Assembly: GCF_009877425.1 (NCBI RefSeq)
Contig: NZ_WXEY01000003.1
Location: 124,001 to 188,000 of the forward strand
Direction of reading: 5' to 3'
DNA from: Heliomicrobium undosum
GTDB lineage: Bacteria > Bacillota > Desulfitobacteriia > Heliobacteriales > Heliobacteriaceae
Length of the DNA: 64,000 nt
Part shown: positions 52,946 through 62,081 of the stretch, piece after piece
Layout of the letters: each line of letters begins with the position of its first letter
How positions within the stretch are numbered: position 1 is the first letter of the stretch
Notes under the pieces: model-generated
What the model saw: only the letters and a program-made list of their open reading frames with translations
Databases searched by the model: none
Told to the model about the DNA's origin: nothing
Program-made: the position numbers and the translations under genes

Positions 52946-53791
52946 GTGTCTCCGAAGGTTGCTGAAAAAGTCGCCTTCCATGTCCTGCGGGCGATGGCGG
53001 CGTTTATCGTGCTGGTCCTCATCATCGTCCTATGGGACCTCTTTTCAAAAGGCTTCCCGGCTTTGACCTGGGAATTCATCACTGAAAACCCGCGCAAGGG
53101 GATGACGGAAGGGGGCATCTTTCCCGCCATCGTGGGCACCTTCTACCTTGTCCTGGCCACGATCCTCTTTGCCTTGCCTATCGGTGTGATGACAGCCGTC
53201 TACCTCGTCGAGTATGCCCGTGAATCCTGGGCGACGCGCATCATCCGCCTTGCCGTCGTCAACCTGGCCGGCGTTCCCTCCGTCGTCTTCGGCCTCTTCG
53301 GACTCGGTTTCTTCGTGCTCTTTTTGGACTTCGGTGTTTCCATCCTTTCCGGTTCGCTGACCCTGGCGTTGATGATCCTGCCGGTAATCATCACCACCTC
53401 GGAGGAAGCGTTGCGAGCGGTTCCCAACGGCTACCGGGAGGCCAGCCTCGCCCTCGGCGCCACGAAACTGCAGACGATCCTCTTCATCGTATTGCCCAAC
53501 GCCATGCCGGGGATTTTGACGGGCTCCATCCTGGGTGTCGCCCGGGCAGCCGGCGAGACGGCGCCCATCTTGCTGACGGCGGCCGCCTTTTTCCTGCCCC
53601 GTCTGCCCGACAGCGTCTTTGACCAGGTGATGGCCTTGCCCTACCACCTCTACGTGATCGCGACCCAGGTGCCCAACGCCGATCCGAAGATCCCCTACGG
53701 AACGGCGGCGGTATTGATGATCCTCGTGCTTGGCCTGAACCTGGCGGCCGTTCTGTTGCGTTCGTACTTCCGCCGCATGCGAAGAGTGTAG
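52946..53791 (+). CDS. pstA: Phosphate ABC transporter permease PstA
   Basis: 281 residues and six helices. ENPRKGMTEGGIFPAIVGTFYLVL (in parts), LAGVPSVVFGLFGLGFFVLF, SLALGATKLQTILFIVLPNAMPGI and RAAGETAPILLTAA are PstA signatures. Its GTG abuts the pstC stop, and GGAGGTGG lies in the pstC end. Confidence 0.94.
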   Translation: MSPKVAEKVAFHVLRAMAAFIVLVLIIVLWDLFSKGFPALTWEFITENPRKGMTEGGIFPAIVGTFYLVLATILFALPIGVMTAVYLVEYARESWATRIIRLAVVNLAGVPSVVFGLFGLGFFVLFLDFGVSILSGSLTLALMILPVIITTSEEALRAVPNGYREASLALGATKLQTILFIVLPNAMPGILTGSILGVARAAGETAPILLTAAAFFLPRLPDSVFDQVMALPYHLYVIATQVPNADPKIPYGTAAVLMILVLGLNLAAVLLRSYFRRMRRV

Positions 53792-53800
53792 GAGGAAAAC

Positions 53801-54559
53801 ATGGCAAAGACAAAAATTCTCGCAGAAAACGTAAATCTCTACTATGGTGACTTTCAAGCCCTCAAAAACATCGCCATCACCATCGGCGAGCGGGACGTGA
53901 CCGCCCTGATCGGTCCCTCAGGCTGCGGCAAGTCGACCTTCTTGCGCTGCCTCAACCGGATGAACGACATCATCCCCAGCTGCCGCGTCGAAGGCAAGCT
54001 GATGTTCGAAGAAACCGACATTTACCACCCGGACACGGATGTGGTGGCCTTGCGCAAGCGGGTTGGCATGGTTTTTCAAGCGCCCAACCCCTTCCCGAAG
54101 ACGGTCTACGAAAACGTGGCCTATGCGCCCAAGCTGCATGGCCTCAAAGATAAACGCAAGCTCGACGAGATCGTGGAGACGTCGCTGCGCCAGTCGGCGC
54201 TGTGGGATGAAGTGAAGGACCGCCTGCATAAACCGGCCCTCGGACTCTCGGGCGGGCAGCAGCAGCGTCTCTGCATCGCCCGCGCCCTGGCCATTCAGCC
54301 GGAGGTCCTGCTGATGGACGAACCCACATCGGCCCTTGACCCCATCTCAACCTTGAAGATCGAAGAACTGATCCGGGAACTGAAGCAGCACTACACCATC
54401 GTCATCGTCACTCACAACATGCAACAGGCGGCGCGCGTCTCCGACAAGACGGCCTTCTTCCTCGTCGGCGATCTCGTGGAGTTCGATGACACGGAGGTCA
54501 TCTTCACCAATCCGAAAGACCAGCGCACAGAGGACTACATTACGGGACGCTTCGGCTAA
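53801..54559 (+). CDS. pstB: Phosphate ABC transporter ATPase PstB
   Basis: 252 residues. Walker [10 protein letters not shown], the PstB-typical [14 protein letters not shown]-loop [18 protein letters not shown], signature [15 protein letters not shown], Walker [14 protein letters not shown] and [13 protein letters not shown]. It powers PstCA and, with PhoU, conveys phosphate status to PhoR. AGGAGG precedes the ATG. Confidence 0.96.
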   Translation: MAKTKILAENVNLYYGDFQALKNIAITIGERDVTALIGPSGCGKSTFLRCLNRMNDIIPSCRVEGKLMFEETDIYHPDTDVVALRKRVGMVFQAPNPFPKTVYENVAYAPKLHGLKDKRKLDEIVETSLRQSALWDEVKDRLHKPALGLSGGQQQRLCIARALAIQPEVLLMDEPTSALDPISTLKIEELIRELKQHYTIVIVTHNMQQAARVSDKTAFFLVGDLVEFDDTEVIFTNPKDQRTEDYITGRFG

Positions 54560-54607
54560 GGCTGTCCCTTAAAAATTTTGAAGGACATGGGAAGGGGCGG
54601 ATGGCTC

Positions 54608-55267
54608 ATGACGACGCGTTCGGTATTTGATGTGTCATTGAAAAATTTGCAACAGGATCTGCTTCGCATGGGCGCACTGGTGGAAGAACAGATCGAAAAA
54701 GGGATCCAGGCGCTGTCCCGGCAGGATGCCGCCCTCGCTGATCGCGTCGTCGCCAACGACGATGAGATCGATCGCATGCAGTTGGAGATTGAAGACCGTT
54801 GCATGAAACTAATCGCCATGCAGCAGCCGATGGCCAAGGACCTGCGGCGGATCAGCGCAGCCTGGCGGATCTCCATCGACCTGGAGCGGATGAGCGACAA
54901 CATCGTCGACATCGCCAAAGCCGTCCGCCGTTTGACCCGGGAAGGCGGTTTTAAACCGATGGCCATCATCCCAAAGATGGCCCAGATCTGCCAACGCATG
55001 GTCAAAGACGGTCTGGACGCTTATGTGTACGAGGATCAGGAATTAGCCATTCGCATGAGCGAATTCGATCATCAGGTTGACGCCCTTTATAAAGAAGTCT
55101 TGCAGGAACTGACGGCCACCATGCTGAAGGACCAGCATCAGATCACCCAATCGACACACCTGCTTTTCGTGGCCCGTCACCTGGAGCGCTTCGGCGATCA
55201 TGCCACCAACATCGCAGAAACGGTCGTCTATCTCGTATCGGGGGAACGGAAGGACCTAAACGAGTAG
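54608..55267 (+). CDS. phoU: Phosphate signalling protein PhoU
   Basis: 219 residues, all helical, two PhoU repeats. FDVSLKNLQQDLLRMGALVEEQI opens the first, MQQPMAKDLRRISAAWRIS ends its core, and FVARHLERFGDHATNIAE is the conserved metal-site helix of the second. It links PstSCAB to PhoR. ATG 54608 with AAGGGGCGG 8 bases upstream is chosen over 54578. Confidence 0.94.
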   Translation: MTTRSVFDVSLKNLQQDLLRMGALVEEQIEKGIQALSRQDAALADRVVANDDEIDRMQLEIEDRCMKLIAMQQPMAKDLRRISAAWRISIDLERMSDNIVDIAKAVRRLTREGGFKPMAIIPKMAQICQRMVKDGLDAYVYEDQELAIRMSEFDHQVDALYKEVLQELTATMLKDQHQITQSTHLLFVARHLERFGDHATNIAETVVYLVSGERKDLNE

Positions 55268-55329
55268 GATTTGACAGAATCGTCATCAGATGGTATCAGG
55301 AAGGGCGGACCCATATGAGACAAACAGGG

Positions 55330-55360
55330 GCTCCCGGCAGTTGGCTGGGAGCTTGTTTGC
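55330..55360 (+). terminator. Terminator after phoU
   Basis: A 9-bp stem (55330-55338 with 55344-55352, one G-U) around AGTTG, then TTGTTTGCATTTT. The T tract is broken. Confidence 0.6.
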
Positions 55361-55407
55361 ATTTTCCCTCATGGTCTGAGGCGGCTGCGGAGAGGCTAAA
55401 AAAGCGA

Positions 55408-55456
55408 GAATCTCCAGAAGAGGTTGGCCGGAGGGTTTGAAAAAGACCCGCCTTTT
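55408..55456 (+). promoter_or_regulatory. Possible PyrR-type attenuator before the uracil permease
   Basis: AATCTCCAGAAGAGGTTGG (55410-55428) resembles the PyrR-binding consensus around TCCAGAGAGGTTG, with one extra A. Just after it a stem 55430-55436 with 55446-55452 (one mismatch) and TTTT form a weak terminator. uraA starts 66 bases later. No pyrR lies in the window. Confidence 0.4.
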
Positions 55457-55521
55457 GCTATCATGAGAAAAGAGGGCAGAAAAATAGAATAAAAGACGCA
55501 AAACGAGGAGAGACACGCATC

Positions 55522-56811
55522 ATGAAACGAGAGATCCACGTCGATGAACGACTGCCGCTGCTGCAAACGATTCCGCTCAGTCTCCAACACCTCTTCGCCA
55601 TGTTTGGCGCAACCGTCTTTGTCCCCATTATGTTTGATGTCAACCCCGCCACCATTCTCCTTTTCAACGGTATTGGCACGTTGCTCTACCTGTTGCTCTG
55701 CCGGGGCAAGATTCCAGCCTATCTGGGTTCCAGTTTCGCCTTCATCTCGCCGGTCTTGATGGTTCTTCCCAAATACGGCTATGAAGCCGCTTTGGGCGGT
55801 TTTATCGTCGTCGGCCTGATCTTCACTATCGTTGCCTTGATCATCAAGGTGACCGGCACCGGTTGGCTCGATGTGATCTTCCCGCCGGCGGCCATGGGCG
55901 CCATCGTCGCTGTCATCGGCTTGGAATTGGCGCCGGTTGCCGCCGGGATGGCGGGACTTGTTCCCGATCCGACAGGCGCAGCGCCCCTTAACGTCAAGGC
56001 GATCACCGTCTCCCTCTTCACCTTAGCGGTAACCCTGATCGGCTCCGTCGTCTTCCGCGGCTTCCTGGCCATCATCCCCATCCTCTTCGGCGTGCTCGCC
56101 GGCTACGCATTGGCCGGCTTTATGGGCATGGTCGACTGGGCGAAAGTAGTGGAGGCATCCTGGGTGGCCGCTCCGAAATTATACTCCCCGCGCTTTGACT
56201 GGGGCGCCATCGCCATCATCGCCCCGGCGGCGCTGGTCGTCATCGCCGAGCATGTGGGCCACCTGATCGTGACCGGCAATATCGTCGGCAAAGACCTCTC
56301 GCGCGATCCCGGCCTGGACCGTTCTCTCCTTGGCAACGGTTTGTCGACGATGCTCTCCGGCTTTTTCGGGTCGACGCCAAACACGACCTACGGGGAAAAT
56401 ATCGGCGTCTTGGCCATCACAAAGGTGTACTCCACCTGGGTGCTCGGCATTGCGGCCATCATTGCCATCTGTCTCTCCTTTGTGGGCAAGCTCTCCGCCG
56501 CCATCCAGGCCATCCCCTCACCGGTCATGGGCGGCGTCTCGCTGCTGCTCTTCGGCGTCATCGCCGCCTCGGGGGTGCGCATGCTCGTCGAGTCGAAGGT
56601 CGATTACTCGAAGGCCAGCAATTTGATTTTGACCTCCGTTGTTCTGACCATCGGCGTCAGCGGCGCCCAGATCCAGTGGGGCGCCATCGCCTTGAAAGGC
56701 ATGGCCCTGGCGACGGTGGTGGCGATTCTCTTGAGCCTGCTCTTCAAGTTCTTCGAAGTTACGGGGCTGTCCAATGAAGCGCCTGCGGAAAAGCGGCGGG
56801 AGTCTCACTAA
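55522..56811 (+). CDS. uraA: Uracil permease (UraA/PyrP, NCS2 family)
   Basis: 429 residues with about 14 hydrophobic segments. SLQHLFAMFGATVFVPIM, YLGSSFAFISPVL, AEHVGHLIVTGNI and the signature GFFGSTPNTTYGENIGVLA match uracil permeases; NTTYGENIG holds key ligand-contacting residues. It imports uracil with protons. AACGAGGAGAG precedes the ATG, and a PyrR-like leader may control it. Confidence 0.92.
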   Translation: MKREIHVDERLPLLQTIPLSLQHLFAMFGATVFVPIMFDVNPATILLFNGIGTLLYLLLCRGKIPAYLGSSFAFISPVLMVLPKYGYEAALGGFIVVGLIFTIVALIIKVTGTGWLDVIFPPAAMGAIVAVIGLELAPVAAGMAGLVPDPTGAAPLNVKAITVSLFTLAVTLIGSVVFRGFLAIIPILFGVLAGYALAGFMGMVDWAKVVEASWVAAPKLYSPRFDWGAIAIIAPAALVVIAEHVGHLIVTGNIVGKDLSRDPGLDRSLLGNGLSTMLSGFFGSTPNTTYGENIGVLAITKVYSTWVLGIAAIIAICLSFVGKLSAAIQAIPSPVMGGVSLLLFGVIAASGVRMLVESKVDYSKASNLILTSVVLTIGVSGAQIQWGAIALKGMALATVVAILLSLLFKFFEVTGLSNEAPAEKRRESH

Positions 56812-56837
56812 AAGCTACCTGGTTTTACAGATTCGCT

Positions 56838-56875
56838 GGGTCTGCGCAGACCCATGGGTTTGGTTTTAAATCTTG
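56838..56875 (+). terminator. Possible terminator after uraA
   Basis: GGGTCTGCGCAGACCC (56838-56853) is a self-complementary hairpin with a 4-nt loop; GGTTTGGTTTTAAATCTT follows. Confidence 0.4.
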
Positions 56876-56898
56876 TTAGGCGCTAGGGGGAAAATGGC

Positions 56899-57888
56899 AT
56901 GTCCCGGCTGACGATGGTTCCGGTGGGAAAAGAGGCATTGCGGCAGCGGAGACGGCAGGCTCTCCTGCGCCTGGCGGCGCTTGCGCTGTTGCTGGCTGTC
57001 GCAGCGGCCGGTCTCTGGTGGATGAAAGACAGGATCACCGGCTATCTCGTCAAGGTCACTGTGGAACTGCAGGCAGCCAAGATGGGACAAATGGCGGAGA
57101 CGCGCGAACTGCCTGGATGGGTGATCCGTGACGAGCGGGTTGTCCATGCGTCGATGGCTGGTCACGTGCAGCGGCTGGTTAAGGATGGCGATCGCGTCCG
57201 CGTCGGCGCGCCTGTCGTCCGGCTGAAAGGCTTAAGCCCAGTCGGGGAAGAGATGGGCAACCAGCAAGACCTGCCCTCGCCGAGAGCCGGCTTGATCGTC
57301 TACCGGCTAGACGGTCTGGAAGAGGTGCTCGATCCCCGGGCGCTCGACGAACTGAGCACAGAACAGTTGAATACCCTGGCGGAGAGACCTTACGAAATTC
57401 CACCCGATGGACTGGCCCAGGCGGGGCAGGGGCTGTTCAAGGTCATCGACAATGTGGAGAAAGCCCACTTCCTGACTCATTACGATGTGAAAGACCTGGG
57501 TGGACCGCTGGTGCCTTCGCGGCGGCTGACGCTGACCCTCAACGCGGCAGGCCCGAATTTTTACGGCAAGGTCCTGCAGGTCCGCGGGACCGACGATGTC
57601 TGGGCCGTCATCCAGTTGGTCAACCCGCCGGCAGAGGTGTTCAAAACGCGCCGGTTGCCCCTGCGGATCGTGGACAAGACCCATAAGGGCATCCTCCTGT
57701 CCAAGGACACGCTGGTCGACCGAAACGGCGAAAAAGGGGTTTGGCTGGCGGTGAAAAACCGGGCCGAATGGCGGCCCGTTCAGGTGAAAGCGGCCATCGG
57801 CGATCAGGTGATCATCGATGGGGTTGCCGAAGGGGAATTGGTTGTTCAAAACCCGGCTCTCCTCCGGGAAGGGCAGGAAATTAAATAA
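56899..57888 (+). CDS. HlyD-like membrane-anchored protein of the ylm-type division block
   Basis: 329 residues. A basic N terminus and one helix (~22-42, LLRLAALALLLAVAAAGLWW) are followed by an HlyD/biotinyl-lipoyl-like beta region (VHASMAGHVQRLVKDGDRVRVGAPVVRL in parts, ~78-105) and beta-rich C-terminal half. Such proteins often lie before yggS-sepF in Clostridia. There is no ABC or RND partner here, so a cell-envelope role at the division block is inferred rather than shown. Confidence 0.7.
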   Translation: MSRLTMVPVGKEALRQRRRQALLRLAALALLLAVAAAGLWWMKDRITGYLVKVTVELQAAKMGQMAETRELPGWVIRDERVVHASMAGHVQRLVKDGDRVRVGAPVVRLKGLSPVGEEMGNQQDLPSPRAGLIVYRLDGLEEVLDPRALDELSTEQLNTLAERPYEIPPDGLAQAGQGLFKVIDNVEKAHFLTHYDVKDLGGPLVPSRRLTLTLNAAGPNFYGKVLQVRGTDDVWAVIQLVNPPAEVFKTRRLPLRIVDKTHKGILLSKDTLVDRNGEKGVWLAVKNRAEWRPVQVKAAIGDQVIIDGVAEGELVVQNPALLREGQEIK

Positions 57889-57982
57889 AAAACCTGGCAA
57901 TAGGTAAGAATTCAAGGTAAGAGTAGCAGGATTTCCCTGCCGAACGGCGAAATACGAAGCGTGGTGAAGGGATTGAGCGATC

Positions 57983-58672
57983 ATGGGCCATTTGCAGGAA
58001 AATTTGGGCCGTGTGCGCCAACGAATCCGTGAAGCCGCCATGCGCGCCGGTCGCGAACCGGAATCGATCCGGTTGCTGGCGGTGACCAAGACGGTGCCGG
58101 TGGAGCGGATCCAAGAGGTTGTTGACGCCGGTGTCGACCTGCTGGGGGAGAACCGGGTGCAGGAACTGTTGGATAAGCATCCCCAGGTGCGTGGTCCGGT
58201 CCGCTGGCATATGATCGGCACGCTGCAGACGAATAAAGTAAAATACATCTACGACAAAGTGGCGTTGATCCATTCGCTGGACAGGCTGTCCCTGGCCCAG
58301 GCGATCGACCGCCAGGCCGCTCGGTTGGGTCGTCCCATCGACTGCCTGGTGGAGGTCAACGTGGCGGGGGAGGAGAGCAAACACGGCGTCGACAGGCGCG
58401 AATTGATCTCCTTTATCCGCAACGTAACGGCCTTCGAGGGCATACATATCTGCGGATTGATGACGATGGCGCCTTACGTGGACGATCCAGAGGAGGCGCG
58501 ACCCGTTTTCCGCGATCTGTATCAACTTTCTCGCGAAGTGGATGAATTAGGGCTACAAAGGGTAGAGATGAGGCATCTTTCCATGGGCATGTCCAACGAT
58601 TTTGAAGTCGCAGTCGAAGAAGGAGCGACCATCGTCCGAATCGGCTCCAGCCTGTTCGGCGGTCGCTCGTAA
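57983..58672 (+). CDS. yggS: PLP homeostasis protein YggS/PLPBP
   Basis: 229 residues, an alanine-racemase-like TIM barrel. K36 in LLAVTKTVP binds pyridoxal phosphate, GENRVQELLDKH and WHMIGTLQTNK are invariant blocks, and LSMGMSNDFEVAVEEGATIVRIGS closes the barrel (quoted in parts). It controls free PLP and B6 vitamers. It lies 19 bases before sepF, as in many Gram-positives. Confidence 0.94.
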   Translation: MGHLQENLGRVRQRIREAAMRAGREPESIRLLAVTKTVPVERIQEVVDAGVDLLGENRVQELLDKHPQVRGPVRWHMIGTLQTNKVKYIYDKVALIHSLDRLSLAQAIDRQAARLGRPIDCLVEVNVAGEESKHGVDRRELISFIRNVTAFEGIHICGLMTMAPYVDDPEEARPVFRDLYQLSREVDELGLQRVEMRHLSMGMSNDFEVAVEEGATIVRIGSSLFGGRS

Positions 58673-58691
58673 GAGGGGAGGATTTTTTTCG

Positions 58692-59183
58692 ATGGCCAAA
58701 CTGGTTGAGAAGTTTTACAACATCATGGGGCTTGGCGATGAGATCGAGGAAATGGATGATGCCCCGGCGGCGACCCACTCCAATGAGGAACGGGAATCGG
58801 CTTTTTCCCGGCGGAGCGCAGAACGGGCTGAGCGGGCCGAACGGCCGGCGGCTCCTGTTGTCAGTCTGGTGACAGAACGGCAAAAGAAGGAGTTGAAGGT
58901 TGTGGTTTGCGAACCAAAGACCTTTGATGAGGCGAGGGCCATTGCCGACCACCTGAAAAACCGGCGGCAGGTGATCCTCAATCTCGAAAAAGCCGATCGG
59001 GAGATGGCCCAGCGGGTCATCGACTTCATCAGCGGCACCACCTATGCCTTGAACGGATCCATGCAGAAGGTGGGCGCCAACATCTTCGTCTTTGCGCCGA
59101 GCAATGTGGATATCTCCGGCGAGGTGGCCAGCGACGACCTGTCTTCTGTCCGTTCTCCCTTGGCATGGGCCAATAAAGGCTAG
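58692..59183 (+). CDS. sepF: Cell division protein SepF
   Basis: 163 residues. An amphipathic N-terminal membrane helix (AKLVEKFYNIMGL), an acidic/arginine linker (~18-60) and the SepF core (EPKTFDEARAIADHLKNRR and VIDFISGTTYALNGSMQKVG, quoted in parts). SepF ties FtsZ to the membrane. As ftsA is absent from the dcw cluster, SepF may be the principal anchor. AGGGGAGG precedes ATG 58692, and the longer frame is spurious. Confidence 0.94.
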   Translation: MAKLVEKFYNIMGLGDEIEEMDDAPAATHSNEERESAFSRRSAERAERAERPAAPVVSLVTERQKKELKVVVCEPKTFDEARAIADHLKNRRQVILNLEKADREMAQRVIDFISGTTYALNGSMQKVGANIFVFAPSNVDISGEVASDDLSSVRSPLAWANKG

Positions 59184-59197
59184 GAGGTCTGGCATCA

Positions 59198-60028
59198 TTG
59201 AAGGTTTCCCAACTGGAAGGGCGCCGGATCGGGTTCATCGGCGGCGGGGCCATGGCCGAAGCGCTGTTGCGCGGCCTCCTCGCCAATGTCCCGGCTGATC
59301 GCCTGACCGTTTCTGATGTATCGCAGGCGCGCCTCGATTCGCTCCATGCGCAACTGGGCGTCAACGTCACGCCTGACAATGTGGAAGTCTGCCGTCGTTC
59401 CGACATCCTGGTGCTGGCCGTCAAGCCCCAGGTGTTGCCGGCCGTGCTGGCGCCGCTCATAGCGGCAAAGGCGATCCTCTTCCATCACCTGGTCATCTCG
59501 ATCGCCGCCGGGATCACCCTGGCCCAACTGGAGCACTGGCTCTCACCGGAGATCCCCATCGTGCGGGTGATGCCGAACACACCGGCCCTTGTCGGCATGG
59601 GCGCGTCGGCCTTGTCCGGCGGCCGGGGCACTTCGGAGACAGATGTGGAGACGGCGCGCCAACTCCTGGAGGCCGTCGGCCTGGCCGAGGTGCTGCCGGA
59701 GTCGTATCTGGACGCCGTGACGGGCTTAAGCGGGAGCGGCCCGGCTTATGTGTACCTCTTCATCGAGGCATTGATCGACGCCGGGGTCAAAGAAGGGCTG
59801 TCGCGCGACCTGGCTCGCCGGTTGGCGCTGCAGACCGTCGCCGGTTCGGCCGAGATGATCCGCCGGACAGGCAACCATCCTGCTGTGGAGCGCGATAAGG
59901 TGACTTCGCCCGGCGGCACCACCATCGCCGGCGTCCAGGCGCTGGAGGATGGCGGACTCCGTTCCTCTGTCTTCGCCGCTGTTCACGCGGCTACCCGCCG
60001 CGCCCGCGAACTGTCAGGTTCCCGATGA
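59198..60028 (+). CDS. proC: Pyrroline-5-carboxylate reductase ProC
   Basis: 276 residues. GFIGGGAMAEALLRGLL is the NAD(P)-binding loop, VMPNTPALVGMGASAL and DAVTGLSGSGPAYVYLFIEAL (in part) and SPGGTTIAGVQALEDGG are the ProC signatures. It makes proline. The TTG start follows GGAGGTCTGGCATCA. Its place between sepF and ylmG is common in Firmicutes. Confidence 0.94.
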   Translation: MKVSQLEGRRIGFIGGGAMAEALLRGLLANVPADRLTVSDVSQARLDSLHAQLGVNVTPDNVEVCRRSDILVLAVKPQVLPAVLAPLIAAKAILFHHLVISIAAGITLAQLEHWLSPEIPIVRVMPNTPALVGMGASALSGGRGTSETDVETARQLLEAVGLAEVLPESYLDAVTGLSGSGPAYVYLFIEALIDAGVKEGLSRDLARRLALQTVAGSAEMIRRTGNHPAVERDKVTSPGGTTIAGVQALEDGGLRSSVFAAVHAATRRARELSGSR

Positions 60029-60078
60029 AACGACCCGGCCCTTCCGCCGGGTTCTTGCGTGAAATGGAGGTTGACTAG

Positions 60079-60345
60079 TTGGGAATCGGCGAGACCTATC
60101 AGATCATCAACATTGCCTTTGAGGTGCTGAAGTTTCTCATCGTCATCCGGGTGATCCTCTCCTACTTCCCCCACAACCCGGACGGGACGATCATCCGCTT
60201 CATCTACGACCTCACCGAACCGATCCTGTCGCCGCTGCGACGGATCATCCCTGTGCCGGCCTCGCTCCCCCTCGATTTTTCCCCCATCGTCGCCTATATC
60301 CTGCTGGAGGTCCTGGAGCGGGTGTTGCTCCAACTGATCTTCTAG
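60079..60345 (+). CDS. ylmG: YggT/YlmG family membrane protein
   Basis: 88 residues and two helices. VIRVILSYFPHNPDG and the RFIYDLTEPILSPLRRIIP motif are diagnostic of YggT. The family helps envelope or chloroplast division and cofactor assembly, but the mechanism is unclear. TTG 60079 with GGAGG at 60066. It abuts ylmH without a gap. Confidence 0.92.
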   Translation: MGIGETYQIINIAFEVLKFLIVIRVILSYFPHNPDGTIIRFIYDLTEPILSPLRRIIPVPASLPLDFSPIVAYILLEVLERVLLQLIF

Positions 60346-61137
60346 ATGGACTCTGCCCGTGAACGACGATTCTCGCACCTGCCGCCGGGGGAGGGACGGG
60401 AAAAGCTGGCCCGGATCGCCGATCAGGCGGAGCAGTGCCGGCGGACGCACCGCCAGCAGGTGACCGATTTTCTGGAGCCCTACCTGCGCAAGGCGGCTCA
60501 GGATCTGCTCCGCGGAACTGGCGGGGTTCCCCATGCCGCCGACGGGGGCTATGAGGGCGCCGAGCGCCAGCGGCTGGTGCTCTTGCCTGACGAAGAGGAC
60601 TGGCCCGACAGCCGCATCTGCTGGATCCTGGCAGAGCCGGTCGGGAAAGGGGAGAAGATCGGCCACCGCGACTACCTTGGCGCCTTGCTCGGGTTGGGGA
60701 TCCGCCGGGAAAAGGTGGGCGATCTGAAACTGACCGAGCGGGGCTGCGCCGTCGTGCTCGACTGTGACGTTGCCCGCTATGTAGAGGCCCAGTGGCGCCA
60801 GGTCCGCCAGTCCGACCTGACGATCCGCGTCATCGACGACGGGGCGGTCCCCGCCTTTATCGATGAGGGGGAGGAGCGGACGATCACCGTCGCCTCCCTG
60901 CGATTGGATGCGCTGATTGCCGCTATCTGGCATCTGTCACGTTCGCGGGCCGATGAGGCCATCGGACGGGGATTGTTGAAGGTGAACGGCCTCGAGGTGA
61001 CCGACGGGAGCAAAAGCGCCGACGAGGGGGACATCCTCTCGCTGCGCGGTTTTGGACGAGCCATCCTGCGCATTGTCGGCGGCGAGACGAAGAAAGGACG
61101 CATCCGGCTCACGGTCTGGCAACCGGCCGATCGTTAA
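60346..61137 (+). CDS. ylmH: YlmH-type S4-domain RNA-binding protein
   Basis: 263 residues. The N-terminal two-thirds include IGHRDYLGALLGLGIRREKVGDL, a YlmH hallmark. The C-terminal S4 domain (~180-255) has SLRLDALIAAIWHLSRSRADEAI and VKVNG-like LLKVNGLEVTDGS. YlmH rescues stalled ribosomal complexes in B. subtilis. It starts directly after the ylmG stop. Confidence 0.9.
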   Translation: MDSARERRFSHLPPGEGREKLARIADQAEQCRRTHRQQVTDFLEPYLRKAAQDLLRGTGGVPHAADGGYEGAERQRLVLLPDEEDWPDSRICWILAEPVGKGEKIGHRDYLGALLGLGIRREKVGDLKLTERGCAVVLDCDVARYVEAQWRQVRQSDLTIRVIDDGAVPAFIDEGEERTITVASLRLDALIAAIWHLSRSRADEAIGRGLLKVNGLEVTDGSKSADEGDILSLRGFGRAILRIVGGETKKGRIRLTVWQPADR

Positions 61138-61149
61138 GGGCGGACTGTT

Positions 61150-61227
61150 GAAGAGGTTGACCATTGAAGGGGCCTCAGGTGAAGTGGTTGACTGGTAAGG
61201 GGCCGCCGGTAAAAGGGGCCTGCCGGT
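61150..61227 (+). repeat. Short degenerate tandem repeat before divIVA
   Basis: Two and a half imperfect units of ~30 bp: 61150-61180, 61181-61210 and the half-unit 61211-61227. Each contains AAGGGGCC, and the first two also GAAGNGGTTGAC. It is non-coding. Confidence 0.7.
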
Positions 61228-61241
61228 GAAGGAGGATACTG

Positions 61242-61772
61242 ATGCTGACACCGCTTGATATCCACCAGAAGGAGTTTCGCAAGGGCGCCTGGGGCTACAA
61301 GACGGAAGAGGTGGACGAGTTCCAGCGCCAGGTCGCCCAGTCATTCGAAGAATTGTACAAGGAGAACATCCTCTTGAAGGAACAGGTGGCCCGTTGCGAG
61401 GAAAACCTGCTCCGTTACCGTCACCTGGAGGAGACCTTGAACAATACGCTGGTGCTGGCCCAGAAGACAGCCGACGAACAGCGGGCTTCGGCCGAGCGTG
61501 AAGCCGAGTTGCGGTTGAAGGAGGCCCGGCTCCAGGCAGAACAGATCGTCGCGGCGGCGTGGGCGAAACAGCAGGAGATGGAGCGCCAGTACGAACACAT
61601 GCGCAACCAGTTCCGCCAGTTCCGGGTCCAGTTCAGGGCCATGCTGCTGTCCCAACTGGAGACGGTCAAAGGAGAGGACTGGGAAGAGATGGCCGGCATG
61701 AATGAGCCCTTTGCCGACGCCAGGCCCTGGTCCCATGCCACTGTGTCGAACCGGGAGGGTCAGGCCGGCTGA
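61242..61772 (+). CDS. divIVA: DivIVA-like polar/septal coiled-coil protein
   Basis: 176 residues. LTPLDIHQKEFRKGAWGYKTEEVDEF (in parts) is the membrane-binding DivIVA head with the exposed Phe and Arg/Lys pair. Residues ~28-125 are coiled coil. The C-terminal tail is short. It recognises curved membrane at poles and septa. AAGGAGG precedes the ATG. It overlaps the next start by one base. Confidence 0.93.
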   Translation: MLTPLDIHQKEFRKGAWGYKTEEVDEFQRQVAQSFEELYKENILLKEQVARCEENLLRYRHLEETLNNTLVLAQKTADEQRASAEREAELRLKEARLQAEQIVAAAWAKQQEMERQYEHMRNQFRQFRVQFRAMLLSQLETVKGEDWEEMAGMNEPFADARPWSHATVSNREGQAG

Positions 61773-62062
61773 TGTTCTGGATTCAGGAACAGCGCGGCGG
61801 CTGTATTCGTTTCAAGATCCGGGTGCAGCCGCGGGCGTCGAAAAACGAGGTCTGCGGTCTCCTGGACGATGCCCTGAAGGTCCGCCTGACGGCGCCGCCC
61901 GTCGACGGCGAGGCGAACGCCGCCTGCCTGCAGTTTTTTGCGAAGACCCTCGGCCTCTCTCGCAGCCAGGTGCGCCTGGTGGCGGGGGAGACATCGCGCC
62001 TGAAGACACTTGAGGTGGAGGGAATCAGTGCAGAGGATTTGCGCAAGAGGTTTGACATCTGA
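61772..62062 (+). CDS. yggU: DUF167 (YggU) family protein
   Basis: 96 residues. IRVQPRASKNEV and LKVRLTAPPVDGEANAACLQFFAKTL (in parts) are DUF167 signatures; LGLSRSQVRLVAGETSRLKTLEV completes the small alpha/beta fold. Its function is unknown. It often follows ylmG/divIVA-type genes. The ileS promoter -35 lies within its last codons. Confidence 0.92.
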   Translation: MFWIQEQRGGCIRFKIRVQPRASKNEVCGLLDDALKVRLTAPPVDGEANAACLQFFAKTLGLSRSQVRLVAGETSRLKTLEVEGISAEDLRKRFDI

Positions 62063-62081
62063 ACCTGTCTTTCGGTATAAT
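62052..62081 (+). promoter_or_regulatory. Consensus sigma-A promoter for the ileS leader
   Basis: TTGACA (62052-62057), 18 bp, TATAAT (62076-62081): both hexamers perfect. The -35 overlaps the end of yggU. Confidence 0.88.
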
